Positions 55,284-63,851 of a stretch of DNA of 64,000 nt are shown here, piece by piece (position 1 is the stretch's first letter; each line of letters starts with the position of its first letter). The notes under the pieces are model-generated. The model saw nothing but the letters and a program-made list of their open reading frames with translations. It was not told where the DNA came from and ran no database searches. Source of the stretch: Mesorhizobium amorphae CCNWGS0123 (lineage in GTDB: Bacteria; Pseudomonadota; Alphaproteobacteria; Rhizobiales; Rhizobiaceae). Position numbers and translations under genes: made by a program. Where the stretch lies: NCBI RefSeq assembly GCF_001686985.1, contig NZ_CP015318.1:3718001-3782000 (forward strand). Reading direction: 5' to 3'.

Positions 55284-57023
55284 CTATTCGGCGAGTCCGG
55301 CCTTGCGATACCCCTCGACGAAATGCTGCACGATTGTCTCGTCACGTGCAGGCTGGCTCGCCGCCCAGTGGCTAATGGTGAACTTTGGGTTCTCGGCCAT
55401 GAACTGCGCTGCCTCGCGCTTCGCCTCTTCCGTTCTCCCAAGTTGCGCAAGGGTTGCTGCTAAAACGCGTCGGGAGGCAGTTGCGTAGGTCGAGGGGTCA
55501 GTCAGCATCTCCAATGCGAGCTCGTACTGGCGTGCGGCGTAGTAAGCCAAACCATACTCCCAGTAGTACCAGGCTGCTGGATGCGGATTGACACGCAGAG
55601 CGCGCTTCAAAAGGTCTATAGCCTCAAGAGGACGACCGTCGAAAGAAAGTGTCTCAGAGTAGAGGACCAGAGCGTCGGCGTGGTTCGGATCAATTGCTAG
55701 AGCAGCCGAGAATTCCGATTGGGATTCAACCCATTTTCCCTCATGTGCAAGAAGATAACCGAGCACCCATCGGTTTGCGGCGTCATCCGGATCGAGTTGC
55801 ACGGCTCGGGAAGCCATCTCCAGCGCAATCGATCTCGATGGCTCTTTCGGCTCGATCGCGAATGCCCACGCTTGCCAGAGCGCGAATGCTAGCAATCGAT
55901 AGGCCTCGGCATAACCGGGATCGACAACAGTGGCCTGCCAGGCGATCAAACTTGCCTCGCGGGCTGCCGGAGATCCGGCATTGAACTCAATCAGGCTTCT
56001 GGCTCGAACACAGAGGTCGTAGGCCAAAATATCCTTTGGTCGGTTTCGTTCAGGCCGTGGAGCGAGACGCCCCGCGAGTTCCTGGACGATGCGCCCCGTC
56101 ACTTCATCCTGGACAGCGAAAATATCCTCAAGCCCCCTGTCAAACCGTTCGGCCCACAGGTGACCTCCTTCGGTTGCATCGATCAACTGAACGTTGACCC
56201 GTACCCGGCCCGCGGAGCGTCGAGCGCTGCCCTCCAGAATATACCGCACTCCAAGATCGCGTGCGATCAACCGAACGTCGATTGACTTTCCCTTGTATGC
56301 GAAAGTCGAGTGTCGGGCGATCACGAACAGACCTGTGTTGCGCGAGAGGTCTGTAATGAGATCCTCGGTCAGCCCGTCGGCAAACATATCCTGATCGGTT
56401 TCGCCACTCATGTTTGTGAATGGCAGGACTGCGATGGACGGCTTTGACGGCAGCTGCAGGTTCCACGAATCGTCGCTGAGTATTGCAGTCTGCGTCTGTG
56501 CCTTGACCCGGTAGACCTGTACCGGCTCGGAGATGTTTTTGAGAGCCATTGCGCCAAGATCGTCAAATCGGGCTTCAATCTTTTTCCTGACTTGATCGTA
56601 GACATTGCCGGCGATGCAGATGTCACCGGGCTGCCCTAGCGCCTCGAGCCGGGCAGCAATGTTAACGCCGTCGCCGTAGAGGTCATCCCCTTCGACGATC
56701 ACGTCGCCAACGTTGATGCCAATGCGCAGAACCATCCGCGATTCATGCGGTATCTTGTCGTTTGCCAGCCCGGTTTCGCGCTGAAGCTCAATTGCGCATT
56801 GCACCGCATCAACGGCGCTGCCGAATTCAATCAGTATGCCGTCGCCCATGAGCTTGACCAGACGACCGCCGTATCTGGCAATCAGTGGGCTTAGGATGTC
56901 GCGACGTTGCGCCCTCAGCACATCAAGCGTTCCAGCCTCGTTTTGCTCCATGAGCCGGCTGTAGCCTGATACGTCGGCAGCAAGGATTGCTACGAGACGG
57001 CGCGGAACGCGATCCTGGGTCAT
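55284..57023 (-). CDS. soluble class III nucleotide cyclase with TolB-like and TPR regions
   Basis: 579 residues from ATG 57023 and complete. The N-terminal cyclase domain has metal Asp residues in LVAILAADVSGYSRLMEQNE and LVKLMGDGILIEFGS, and its end is GDGVNIAARLEALGQPGDIC. A TolB-amino-like region follows from about 195 (IAVLPFTNMSGETDQDMFAD, LTEDLITDLSRNTGLFVIA). The C-terminal TPR repeats (about 345-570) include PNHADALVLYSETLSFDGRP. This is the large rhizobial family of CyaC-like TPR cyclases, some of which affect host-related signalling. No membrane segment is seen, so it is cytoplasmic. It lies 354 bases from the CHASE2 cyclase on the same strand. Confidence 0.92.
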   Translation of the reverse strand: MTQDRVPRRLVAILAADVSGYSRLMEQNEAGTLDVLRAQRRDILSPLIARYGGRLVKLMGDGILIEFGSAVDAVQCAIELQRETGLANDKIPHESRMVLRIGINVGDVIVEGDDLYGDGVNIAARLEALGQPGDICIAGNVYDQVRKKIEARFDDLGAMALKNISEPVQVYRVKAQTQTAILSDDSWNLQLPSKPSIAVLPFTNMSGETDQDMFADGLTEDLITDLSRNTGLFVIARHSTFAYKGKSIDVRLIARDLGVRYILEGSARRSAGRVRVNVQLIDATEGGHLWAERFDRGLEDIFAVQDEVTGRIVQELAGRLAPRPERNRPKDILAYDLCVRARSLIEFNAGSPAAREASLIAWQATVVDPGYAEAYRLLAFALWQAWAFAIEPKEPSRSIALEMASRAVQLDPDDAANRWVLGYLLAHEGKWVESQSEFSAALAIDPNHADALVLYSETLSFDGRPLEAIDLLKRALRVNPHPAAWYYWEYGLAYYAARQYELALEMLTDPSTYATASRRVLAATLAQLGRTEEAKREAAQFMAENPKFTISHWAASQPARDETIVQHFVEGYRKAGLAE

Positions 57024-57390
57024 CACGCAAATCCTATGGGCGCGTTGCCGGATAGTCTATCACTTAGACTTCATAAGAGAGACGGCCCCGAGAACAATCC
57101 GCAGAGTATGGCTGGAGCCTCAAGTCCCACCTCTGGCGCGAAGTAGCCGTTAGCGCTTGGACGAGCGATTTCGGCCTTTGGTGGACAGCGATTGGCCGAT
57201 GGAATGACCGAGATCAGGCGCATCGCCGCCAAGCAGCATTGAGCCGGAAGCGGAACGTCCGCATTGAAGGGCGGAGCCTCGGAAAACCGCCGTTTGTGGA
57301 TTTAGCTGCGACGTGCTGCTTCCGACCATCCGCAGTTTCTCTCTCCGCCGATGTCGACACGATAATCCGGAGATCGGGCCCGCCGACGTC
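57024..57390. other. gap without supported gene
   Basis: 367 bases with no coding frame that has a start site or family match. It holds the promoter of the TPR cyclase, presumably near 57030-57070, where it is AT-richer (TAGACTTCATAAGAGAG). Nothing else is recognised. Confidence 0.6.
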
Positions 57391-57795
57391 CTACTCTGCA
57401 AACGGTGCGTGATGGAGCAGGTTGACGGCTGAAGATCGCACGTAGCCTCGCACGTATTTCGTGCCGAAGTCGGCAATGAAATTGTCCCGTGTGGTATCCG
57501 GCTGACTTCTTGCCAGATTGGATAGGCAGGTCGTCATCATTTCCTTCATTTGAAGCCGGGGATAAGCCGACAGGATGGCTTCCTTGTCGCCAGCGCCGAG
57601 CTCTTGGCAGCCGAAGCCGCCATAGTCGCACCCAATGCCGATCCCGCAACAGGCGACATCGACACCCTTGTGCCGCCCGATCGACGCCGTGGTATGCAGT
57701 GCGATCGCGTCCCATATTGTCTCAGCGCGCCGTTCGCCCATGTGAAGGGCGAGGGCGAATGCCCGGCCGGTGCCGCGCTTCTTGAAGGTCCACAT
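57391..57795 (-). pseudogene. C-terminal half of an HD-domain (cyanamide-hydratase-like) protein
   Basis: The 134 codons match the second half of the family: ETIWDAIALHTTASIGRHKG, a VACCGIGIGCDYGGFG region, LSAYPRLQMKEMMTTC and PDTTRDNFIADFGTKYVRGY. The N-terminal metal-binding HD half is missing. Upstream the frame is closed by a TGA, and the next gene ends only 48 bases away. It is therefore read as a truncated gene, although a small intact domain protein cannot be ruled out. Confidence 0.55.
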
Positions 57796-57843
57796 GCATC
57801 TGCGACCATGACGAGATGGGTGCGACGCACATCAGACAGCTTG

Positions 57844-59103
57844 CTAGGACGGCCCGCCACTTTGCCACAGTTGCCTGAGCCGCTGCTGGACGTGCCCGAC
57901 TATGATGCGAGATTCATCAATGCTCGACAGGATCGTCCCTGACTTGCGGGTGGAAGCGAAATCGAGCCCGGCAAAATAGATCCCGCTCGCTGCTCCTATG
58001 CCGTCCACCTGCAATGGCTGCTGGTCCTCTCCGACCGCACCTGGTACTCTGACCCAACTGAAGTCGCCATCGAAGCCGGTACACCAGACGATGGTTGAGA
58101 TCCCGCTTTTCTCGAGGTCGAGCGACGTGATCGGCGGCGATGGAATTTTCGGTGCTACCGCTTCGGCCGGATCGTCTTTGGCCGGTGGCGCCGCGATGCC
58201 ACTTCGCGCGATATAGTCATCGATCTTTCGGCACAACTCAGCCGAGCTTTCATCGGCGAAGCGAATATTATCGGCAACGTCACCTGTAAAGCTTAGCGCA
58301 GTGCCATCGGCGCTAAGCAGCCTACCAAGCAGAACTACACCCTGAGCGCTAAGCGACTGCAGGCTGATGGTTTCGAGGGCGCCTTGCAGTGGGCGGCCGG
58401 GGATAGCGCCAGACGGCAGAACGAAGTCCTTCCGGCGGATGTCCATCAAACCGCAGTCAACCAGCCACAGAACGACGTCTCGGCCTCGATAACGCCGCGG
58501 GAGGCGGCCGATCTTGCTGGTCGCGAAGAAGGTCTGACGGCCGGCGTCGGCGAGGTCCTTGGCGATCTGGCCGCCTGACTGGCCGCTGCCGACCACCAGC
58601 ACCGCTCCCGGCTCGAGGGGCGTGGCGGAACGGTAGTCAGACGCATCGATCTGGCGGACGAATGGAGGGATCCGCTGCGACGCCGCCGGCCGCCTTGGTC
58701 GGTTGAGGCTGCCGCTCGCGACAACAACGTTACGTGCCGCAACCGTCCGGATCGGCGTACGCACGAGGTAGCACTCGGCGCCGTTCGGCGCCACCTCGGT
58801 GACCGATTCCCCGGTATGCACCGGCAAGCCGTTCCGCGATGCGTATCCCTCCAGCATGCTGACGAACTCGTCACGCGTCATCGCCCCTTCCGGGTCGCTG
58901 CCCTCATAGCGGTCACCTGGCAAAACCGTCAGCACTTTTGGGATGTTGAAATGAAAGGAGTCCCAGCGCTGCGACCGCCAGGTTTCGCCAATTCGTCCAC
59001 GCTCGAGCACAACGTGGGAAATACCAGAGTGCCTAAGGCCGTGACTGACGCCGAGCCCAGCCCAGCCAGCGCCTATGACCACCACGTCGAGGACGTCACT
59101 CAT
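57844..59103 (-). CDS. flavin-containing monooxygenase-like NAD(P)/FAD oxidoreductase
   Basis: 419 residues from ATG 59103 with GGGGGAG before it. The FAD-binding fold has VVVIGAGWAGLGVSHGLRHS, followed by ERGRIGETWRSQRWDSFHFN, the usual group with GETW and a histidine. The NADPH-binding fold has AVLVVGSGQSGGQIAKDLAD. Later parts include STIVWCTGFDGDFSWV. This matches the Trk-like or CzcO-type class of flavin monooxygenases/Baeyer-Villiger relatives. Electron acceptor and substrate are unknown. It diverges from the intergenic repeat region and sits near the second direct repeat. Confidence 0.88.
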   Translation of the reverse strand: MSDVLDVVVIGAGWAGLGVSHGLRHSGISHVVLERGRIGETWRSQRWDSFHFNIPKVLTVLPGDRYEGSDPEGAMTRDEFVSMLEGYASRNGLPVHTGESVTEVAPNGAECYLVRTPIRTVAARNVVVASGSLNRPRRPAASQRIPPFVRQIDASDYRSATPLEPGAVLVVGSGQSGGQIAKDLADAGRQTFFATSKIGRLPRRYRGRDVVLWLVDCGLMDIRRKDFVLPSGAIPGRPLQGALETISLQSLSAQGVVLLGRLLSADGTALSFTGDVADNIRFADESSAELCRKIDDYIARSGIAAPPAKDDPAEAVAPKIPSPPITSLDLEKSGISTIVWCTGFDGDFSWVRVPGAVGEDQQPLQVDGIGAASGIYFAGLDFASTRKSGTILSSIDESRIIVGHVQQRLRQLWQSGGPS

Positions 59104-59373
59104 TCGCTCCCCCAAGCCCGCAACAGCCACTCTAGTGTTCTGACCTATTTATAGGAGTCCCTTGATGCCGCAAATCAGTGTAACGACGGTGTATGCGGAG
59201 TATCGAGGCAAGCCTGTAAGTCAGGCCCAGTGATCGGGCGACACTGGAGCGGCTCGTTGCCGATGGCAAGATGAGGCGCAAAGCTGCCGTTCGCGTCGTG
59301 GAAGATGTACGGCTTCGGGTCGAACTCGGTCGTTCAGAAGTGATTGGGTTTGACCCAAGAGCCTCGGCTTCAG
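59104..59373. other. gap with the second direct-repeat copy
   Basis: 270 bases between the monooxygenase and the PaiB-like gene. The second copy of the 26-base repeat is at 59275-59300 and is followed by a short protein-like end (KLPFASWKMYGFGSNSVVQK then TGA) read in the plus strand. No complete gene is visible. Confidence 0.5.
59275..59300. repeat. 26-bp direct repeat, copy 2
   Basis: Identical to 51533-51558 in the same orientation, 7.7 kb apart, bracketing FecR, both minus-strand cyclases, the HD fragment and the monooxygenase. Confidence 0.8.
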
Positions 59374-60030
59374 CTACTGGCGTTCAATGCCGCCATAGGA
59401 TCTAACCAGTTCGGCCATGTCCGGCGCGCTTGCGCTCGGCGCCTCGCTCTCCAGCCCCTCGGCGACGCCGACGCGGTCGGCGACCGGACGGTTCTGGCTG
59501 ACCTTCCACTTGCCGCTGATGTCGGTGATCTCGATCTCCAGCCCGATGATGCCCTTGATCTGCGACTGGATGAAGCCGGCCGGCGCGTCGGTCACCGCCC
59601 AGGGCGCCTCGCGGCTGCCTTCCTGCGACGCCGTCAGCTCGGCGATCTGCTGCGCCAGCCAGGCCTGGTCCTCGATCACCTTGACCGTGCCGCGCACCTG
59701 GACGATGGCGTAGTTCCAGGTCGGCACGACCTTGCCGGTCTCGCGCTTGGTCTCGTACCAGGACGGCGTCACATAGGCGTCGGCGCCCTGGAAGACGACC
59801 AGTACCGGCGAAGCGGGATTTTCGGCCAGCTGCCGCCATTGCGGGTTGGCCTTCGCCAGATGGGCGCGCAGCCTGCCCTTCGTGCCAATTTCGGCGTCGA
59901 GCAGGAACGGGATCGCGTTCGCGACCGGCCCCTCGGCGCCGTTGGAGATCAGCAATCCCAGCGGATGCGCCCGTACCAGCCCGTGCAGGACGTCCTGCCG
60001 CGTCTCCTGGAAATGCGGAGGCTGGTACAT
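59374..60030 (-). CDS. PaiB-like FMN-binding protein (negative transcriptional regulator family)
   Basis: 218 residues of the FMN_bind_2/PaiB family, a flavin-reductase-like fold. The start MYQPPHFQETRQDVLHGLVR, HPLGLLISNGAEGPVANAIP, WYETKRETGKVVPTWNYAIV and the substrate-end KWKVSQNRPVADRVGVAEGL are diagnostic. In Bacillus this protein was named a negative regulator of sporulation and proteases, but most homologues are likely FMN-dependent enzymes. It follows the COG2945 hydrolase with 12 bases between. Confidence 0.92.
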   Translation of the reverse strand: MYQPPHFQETRQDVLHGLVRAHPLGLLISNGAEGPVANAIPFLLDAEIGTKGRLRAHLAKANPQWRQLAENPASPVLVVFQGADAYVTPSWYETKRETGKVVPTWNYAIVQVRGTVKVIEDQAWLAQQIAELTASQEGSREAPWAVTDAPAGFIQSQIKGIIGLEIEITDISGKWKVSQNRPVADRVGVAEGLESEAPSASAPDMAELVRSYGGIERQ

Positions 60031-60042
60031 GGCGATCGCTCC

Positions 60043-60717
60043 CTATCTCAGGCGCTTCGGCCGCGGGTCGGACAATTCGCCGGCGAGCCGCCGGTCGAGA
60101 TAGTCGGCGCATTCCTGCAGCAGAAGGTCGGCGTCATTGGCGAAGAAATGATTGGCGCCGGGCAGCGTCTTCTGGGTGATGGTGATGCCCTTTTGCGTGT
60201 GCAGCTTGTCGACCAGCGCCTGCACGTCCTTGGGCGGCGCCACCTTGTCGGCATCGCCATGGATGATCAGGCCCGACGACGGGCAGGGCGCCAGGAACGA
60301 AAAATCATAGGTGTTGGGCTGCGGCGCGATCGAGATGAAGCCCTCGATCTCGGGACGGCGCATCAGAAGCTGCATGCCGATCCAGGAACCGAACGAGTAG
60401 CCTGCGACCCAGCAGCTCTTGGAATCCGGATGCAGCGACTGCACCCAGTCGAGTGCCGCCGCGGCATCCGACAACTCGCCGGTGCCGTGGTCGAATTCGC
60501 CCTGGCTGCGGCCGATGCCGCGGAAATTGAAGCGAAGCGTGGTGAAATCGCGCTTCTGGAACATGTAGAAGAGGTCGTAGACGATCTTGTTGTTCATCGT
60601 GCCGCCGAATTGCGGATGCGGGTGCAGCACAATGGCGATCGGCGCGCTCTTTTCCTTGGAAGGCTGGTAGCGACCCTCAAGGCGGCCGGCCGGACCGGTA
60701 AAAATGACCTCAGGCAT
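60043..60717 (-). CDS. alpha/beta hydrolase, COG2945 type
   Basis: 224 residues from ATG 60717 and complete. The strand IAIVLHPHPQFGGTMNNKIV supplies the HPHP oxyanion motif of this family. The nucleophile serine is in VAGYSFGSWIGM (about residue 109), the acid in LIIHGDADKVAPPKDV and the histidine in PGANHFFANDADLL. The protein is a predicted esterase or dienelactone-hydrolase-like enzyme of unknown substrate. It starts leftward of the suf cluster, and its promoter shares the 240-base gap with the ICE-like box at 60808. Confidence 0.9.
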   Translation of the reverse strand: MPEVIFTGPAGRLEGRYQPSKEKSAPIAIVLHPHPQFGGTMNNKIVYDLFYMFQKRDFTTLRFNFRGIGRSQGEFDHGTGELSDAAAALDWVQSLHPDSKSCWVAGYSFGSWIGMQLLMRRPEIEGFISIAPQPNTYDFSFLAPCPSSGLIIHGDADKVAPPKDVQALVDKLHTQKGITITQKTLPGANHFFANDADLLLQECADYLDRRLAGELSDPRPKRLR

Positions 60718-60792
60718 AAAATACTCCACATGGCATAAGAATGCGCGGCGCCCGGAACACTCTTTCCTCTGGCCTTGACGCAGGGCGAGCGT

Positions 60793-60824
60793 CTTCTTAG
60801 AAGCTAGTTTAGAATTGTTCAAAA
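60793..60824. promoter_or_regulatory. Irr-type iron control element (ICE)-like box
   Basis: TTTAGAATTGTTCAAAA at 60808-60824 matches the ICE consensus TTTAGAA-N3-TTCTAAA at 13 of 14 fixed positions. An overlapping neighbour CTTCTTAGAAG (60793-60803) is a short inverted repeat of similar core. It lies 134 bases before the desulfurase start and 91 bases before the hydrolase start on the other strand. Irr control of the suf genes is the natural inference. Confidence 0.5.
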
Positions 60825-60957
60825 CTGGGTGGCCAAAACCTGCCGGCCAGGCCGCCCGCGCCGCAAGCCGCGTAAATAGGACGGCTTGCCTTGCGATTTC
60901 AAGGAAATAACGCGCTATCCTCGCCGAATGGCTTTTGACGGGACCAATTGAAGGAAA

Positions 60958-62121
60958 ATGGCCGCAACTCGCGCCTATCTCGACTACAATGCCAGCGCGC
61001 CACTCATTGCAGAGGCGCGCGCGGCCATGGTTGTCGCGCTCGACGTCGCCGCCAATCCGTCGTCGGTCCATGCCGAGGGTCGCGCCGCCCGCCGGCTGAT
61101 AGAGGACGCGAGGCGCGACGTCGCTCGGCTGGTCAACGCCAAGCCGGAGCATGTCGTGTTCACCTCGGGCGCGACGGAAGCCGCCTCGACGCTTCTTTCG
61201 CCCGACTGGCAGATGGGGCGCGGCACTGTCCGCATGAGCCGGCTCTATGTCTGCGAAGCCGACCATCCCTGCTTGCTCAATGGCGGCCGCTTCCCGGCGG
61301 CGCAACTGACGCGGATCGGCGTCGACGCCAACGGCACCGCCGATCTCGGCGCATTGGCTGCGGCCCTTGCCACCCATGACAAGGCCGACGGCCTGCCGCT
61401 GGTGGCGATCCATGCCGCCAACAACGAGACCGGCGTCATCCAGCCCGTCGAGGCCATCGCCGGGATCGTCAAGGCGGCGGGCGGCATACTCGTCGTCGAT
61501 GCGGTGCAGGCGGCTGGCCGTATTTCCCTGGATATGTCGGCGCCTTACGCCGATTATCTGATCCTGTCCTCGCACAAGATCGGCGGCCCCAAGGGTGTCG
61601 GTGCCATGGTTGCGGCGTCTGACCTGATGATGCCGAAGCCGCTGGTCAATGGCGGCGGCCAGGAAAAGGGCCACCGCGGCGGCACCGAAAACCTGACGGC
61701 TATCGCAGGCTTTGGCGCCGCGGCACGGCAGGCGCTGGCGGGGCTGAACGACGTCGATGCGCTCGCGCGCCGCCGCGATGAGGTCGAAACGATCATCAAA
61801 ACGCTGGTGAATGACGCGGAAATCTTCGGAACTGGCGCTCCAAGGCTTGCCAACACGACATTCTTCGCTATTCCCGGCATCAAGGCCGAGACGGCGCAGA
61901 TCGCCTTCGATCTGGCCGGCGTCGCCCTGTCGGCGGGATCGGCCTGTTCGTCGGGCAAGGTTGGTCCGAGCCATGTCCTGAAGGCCATGGGTTATGGCGA
62001 CAGCCTTGGCGCCTTGCGCGTGTCCATTGGCCACGCAACGAGCGACGAGGACATTGAACTGTTCCGGACCGCGCTGGCAACGATCGCCGCGCGCCGGGCG
62101 GGCAGGGAAGAAGCTGCTTGA
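60958..62121 (+). CDS. cysteine desulfurase, IscS/NifS-like
   Basis: A 387-residue PLP enzyme that releases sulfur from cysteine for Fe-S assembly. The start is YLDYNASAPLIAEARAAM. The PLP lysine is in YLILSSHKIGGPKGVGAMVA (about residue 206). The catalytic cysteine is in LSAGSACSSGKVGPSHVLKA (about 330), with the group I type SACSSG pattern. It is 185 bases upstream of sufB and on the same strand, the usual place of a first desulfurase in Rhizobiales suf operons; a second, SufS, usually follows sufD beyond the window. Confidence 0.93.
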   Translation: MAATRAYLDYNASAPLIAEARAAMVVALDVAANPSSVHAEGRAARRLIEDARRDVARLVNAKPEHVVFTSGATEAASTLLSPDWQMGRGTVRMSRLYVCEADHPCLLNGGRFPAAQLTRIGVDANGTADLGALAAALATHDKADGLPLVAIHAANNETGVIQPVEAIAGIVKAAGGILVVDAVQAAGRISLDMSAPYADYLILSSHKIGGPKGVGAMVAASDLMMPKPLVNGGGQEKGHRGGTENLTAIAGFGAAARQALAGLNDVDALARRRDEVETIIKTLVNDAEIFGTGAPRLANTTFFAIPGIKAETAQIAFDLAGVALSAGSACSSGKVGPSHVLKAMGYGDSLGALRVSIGHATSDEDIELFRTALATIAARRAGREEAA

Positions 62122-62306
62122 GGGCGGCAAAAGGAATTCGGGCCGCAAGGGCCTGGTAGAGCCGTGCGTTTCGCAGTGGCCGGGTGAATTCCCGGCGGGA
62201 ACGCACTATATGGAACTTACGCCGCCTCGGGTGCCCAAGGGTGCCGTGGCGATGCCATAGTTTGAAAACTGTCGGGCCTTGACCCCGGCGTGGATGGAGA
62301 ACGCTT

Positions 62307-63824
62307 ATGCCTGCTGTGCAGGACACGATCGATCGGGTCCGAAAGATCGACGTCGACCAGTATAAATACGGATTCCAGACAGAGATCGCGATGGACAAGG
62401 CCCCCAAGGGCCTGAGCGAAGACATTATTCGCTTCATCTCGGCCAAGAAGGACGAGCCGTCCTGGATGCTGGAATGGCGGCTTGAGGCCTATCGCCGCTG
62501 GCTGACGCTGGACGAGCCGAACTGGGCGCGCGTCAACTATCCGAAGATCGATTTCCAGGACATCTACTATTACGCCGCGCCCAAGAGCACGCCCGGCCCG
62601 ACTTCGCTCAGCGACGTCGATCCAGAACTCTTGAAGGTCTACGAGAAGCTCGGCATTCCGCTCAGGGAGCAGGAAATCCTCGCCGGCGTGCAGAAGACCG
62701 ATGTGTCGGAGTTCGAGGAGGCCAGCGACAATGTCTACAAGTCGGGCCGCGTCGCCGTCGACGCGGTGTTCGATTCCGTCTCTGTCGTCACCACCTTCAA
62801 GAAGGAGCTGGCGCAGGCCGGTGTCATCTTCTGCTCGATCTCGGAAGCCATTCGCGAGCATCCGGAACTGGTGAAGAAATATCTCGGCTCGGTCGTTCCG
62901 ACCACCGACAATTTCTACGCCACGCTGAACTCGGCCGTGTTCACCGACGGTTCCTTCGTCTTCGTGCCCAAGGGCGTGCGCTGCCCGATGGAGCTGTCGA
63001 CCTATTTCCGCATGAACGAGAAGAACACCGGCCAGTTCGAGCGCACATTGATCATCGCCGAGGAGGGGGCTTACGTCTCCTATCTCGAAGGCTGCACGGC
63101 GCCGCAGCGCGACGAGAACCAGTTGCATGCCGCGGTCGTCGAGCTGATCGCGCTCGACGATGCCGAGATCAAATATTCGACGGTGCAGAACTGGTACCCC
63201 GGCGACGCCGAGGGCAAGGGCGGCATCTACAATTTCGTCACCAAGCGCGGCGATTGCCGTGGCCACCGCTCGAAGATTTCGTGGACGCAGGTCGAGACCG
63301 GCTCGGCCATCACCTGGAAGTATCCGAGCTGCATCCTGCGCGGCGACGATTCCAGCGGCGAGTTCTACTCGATCGCCGTGTCGAACGGCTACCAGCAGGT
63401 CGACAGCGGCACCAAGATGATCCATCTCGGCAAGAACACGTCGAGCCGCATCATCTCCAAGGGCATCGCCGCCGGCTTCTCGCAGAACACCTATCGCGGC
63501 CAGGTCTCGGCGCACCGCAAGGCGACCAACGCCCGCAACTTCACCAATTGCGACAGCTTGCTGATCGGCGACCAGTGCGGCGCCCACACCGTGCCCTACA
63601 TGGAAGCCAAGAACTCGACGGCGCAGTTCGAGCATGAGGCGACCACCTCGAAGATTTCCGAGGACCAGAAATTCTACGTCATGCAGCGCGGCATCCCCGA
63701 GGAAGAGGCGATCGCACTGATCGTCAACGGCTTCGTCAAGGACGTCATCCAGCAGCTGCCGATGGAATTCGCCGTCGAGGCGCAGAAGCTGATCGGAATC
63801 TCGCTTGAGGGCTCGGTCGGTTGA
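62307..63824 (+). CDS. sufB: Fe-S cluster assembly protein SufB
   Basis: A 505-residue scaffold subunit of the SufBCD complex, typical length. Early blocks PKGLSEDIIRFISAKKDEPS and WARVNYPKIDFQDIYYYAAP, and the C-terminal beta-helix with NARNFTNCDSLLIGDQCGAH, are diagnostic, including the conserved Cys and His. GGAGAACGCTT precedes ATG 62307. It overlaps no other gene and is followed by sufC by 27 bases. A cytoplasmic Fe-S cluster is built on it with sulfur from the desulfurase. Confidence 0.98.
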   Translation: MPAVQDTIDRVRKIDVDQYKYGFQTEIAMDKAPKGLSEDIIRFISAKKDEPSWMLEWRLEAYRRWLTLDEPNWARVNYPKIDFQDIYYYAAPKSTPGPTSLSDVDPELLKVYEKLGIPLREQEILAGVQKTDVSEFEEASDNVYKSGRVAVDAVFDSVSVVTTFKKELAQAGVIFCSISEAIREHPELVKKYLGSVVPTTDNFYATLNSAVFTDGSFVFVPKGVRCPMELSTYFRMNEKNTGQFERTLIIAEEGAYVSYLEGCTAPQRDENQLHAAVVELIALDDAEIKYSTVQNWYPGDAEGKGGIYNFVTKRGDCRGHRSKISWTQVETGSAITWKYPSCILRGDDSSGEFYSIAVSNGYQQVDSGTKMIHLGKNTSSRIISKGIAAGFSQNTYRGQVSAHRKATNARNFTNCDSLLIGDQCGAHTVPYMEAKNSTAQFEHEATTSKISEDQKFYVMQRGIPEEEAIALIVNGFVKDVIQQLPMEFAVEAQKLIGISLEGSVG

Positions 63825-63851
63825 CCGGACAGATATTCAGGAAACAAAAGA

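Noticed and set aside
59344..60738. Plus-strand frame opposite paiB-like and hydrolase genes
   Set aside because: Shadow of two clear minus-strand genes.
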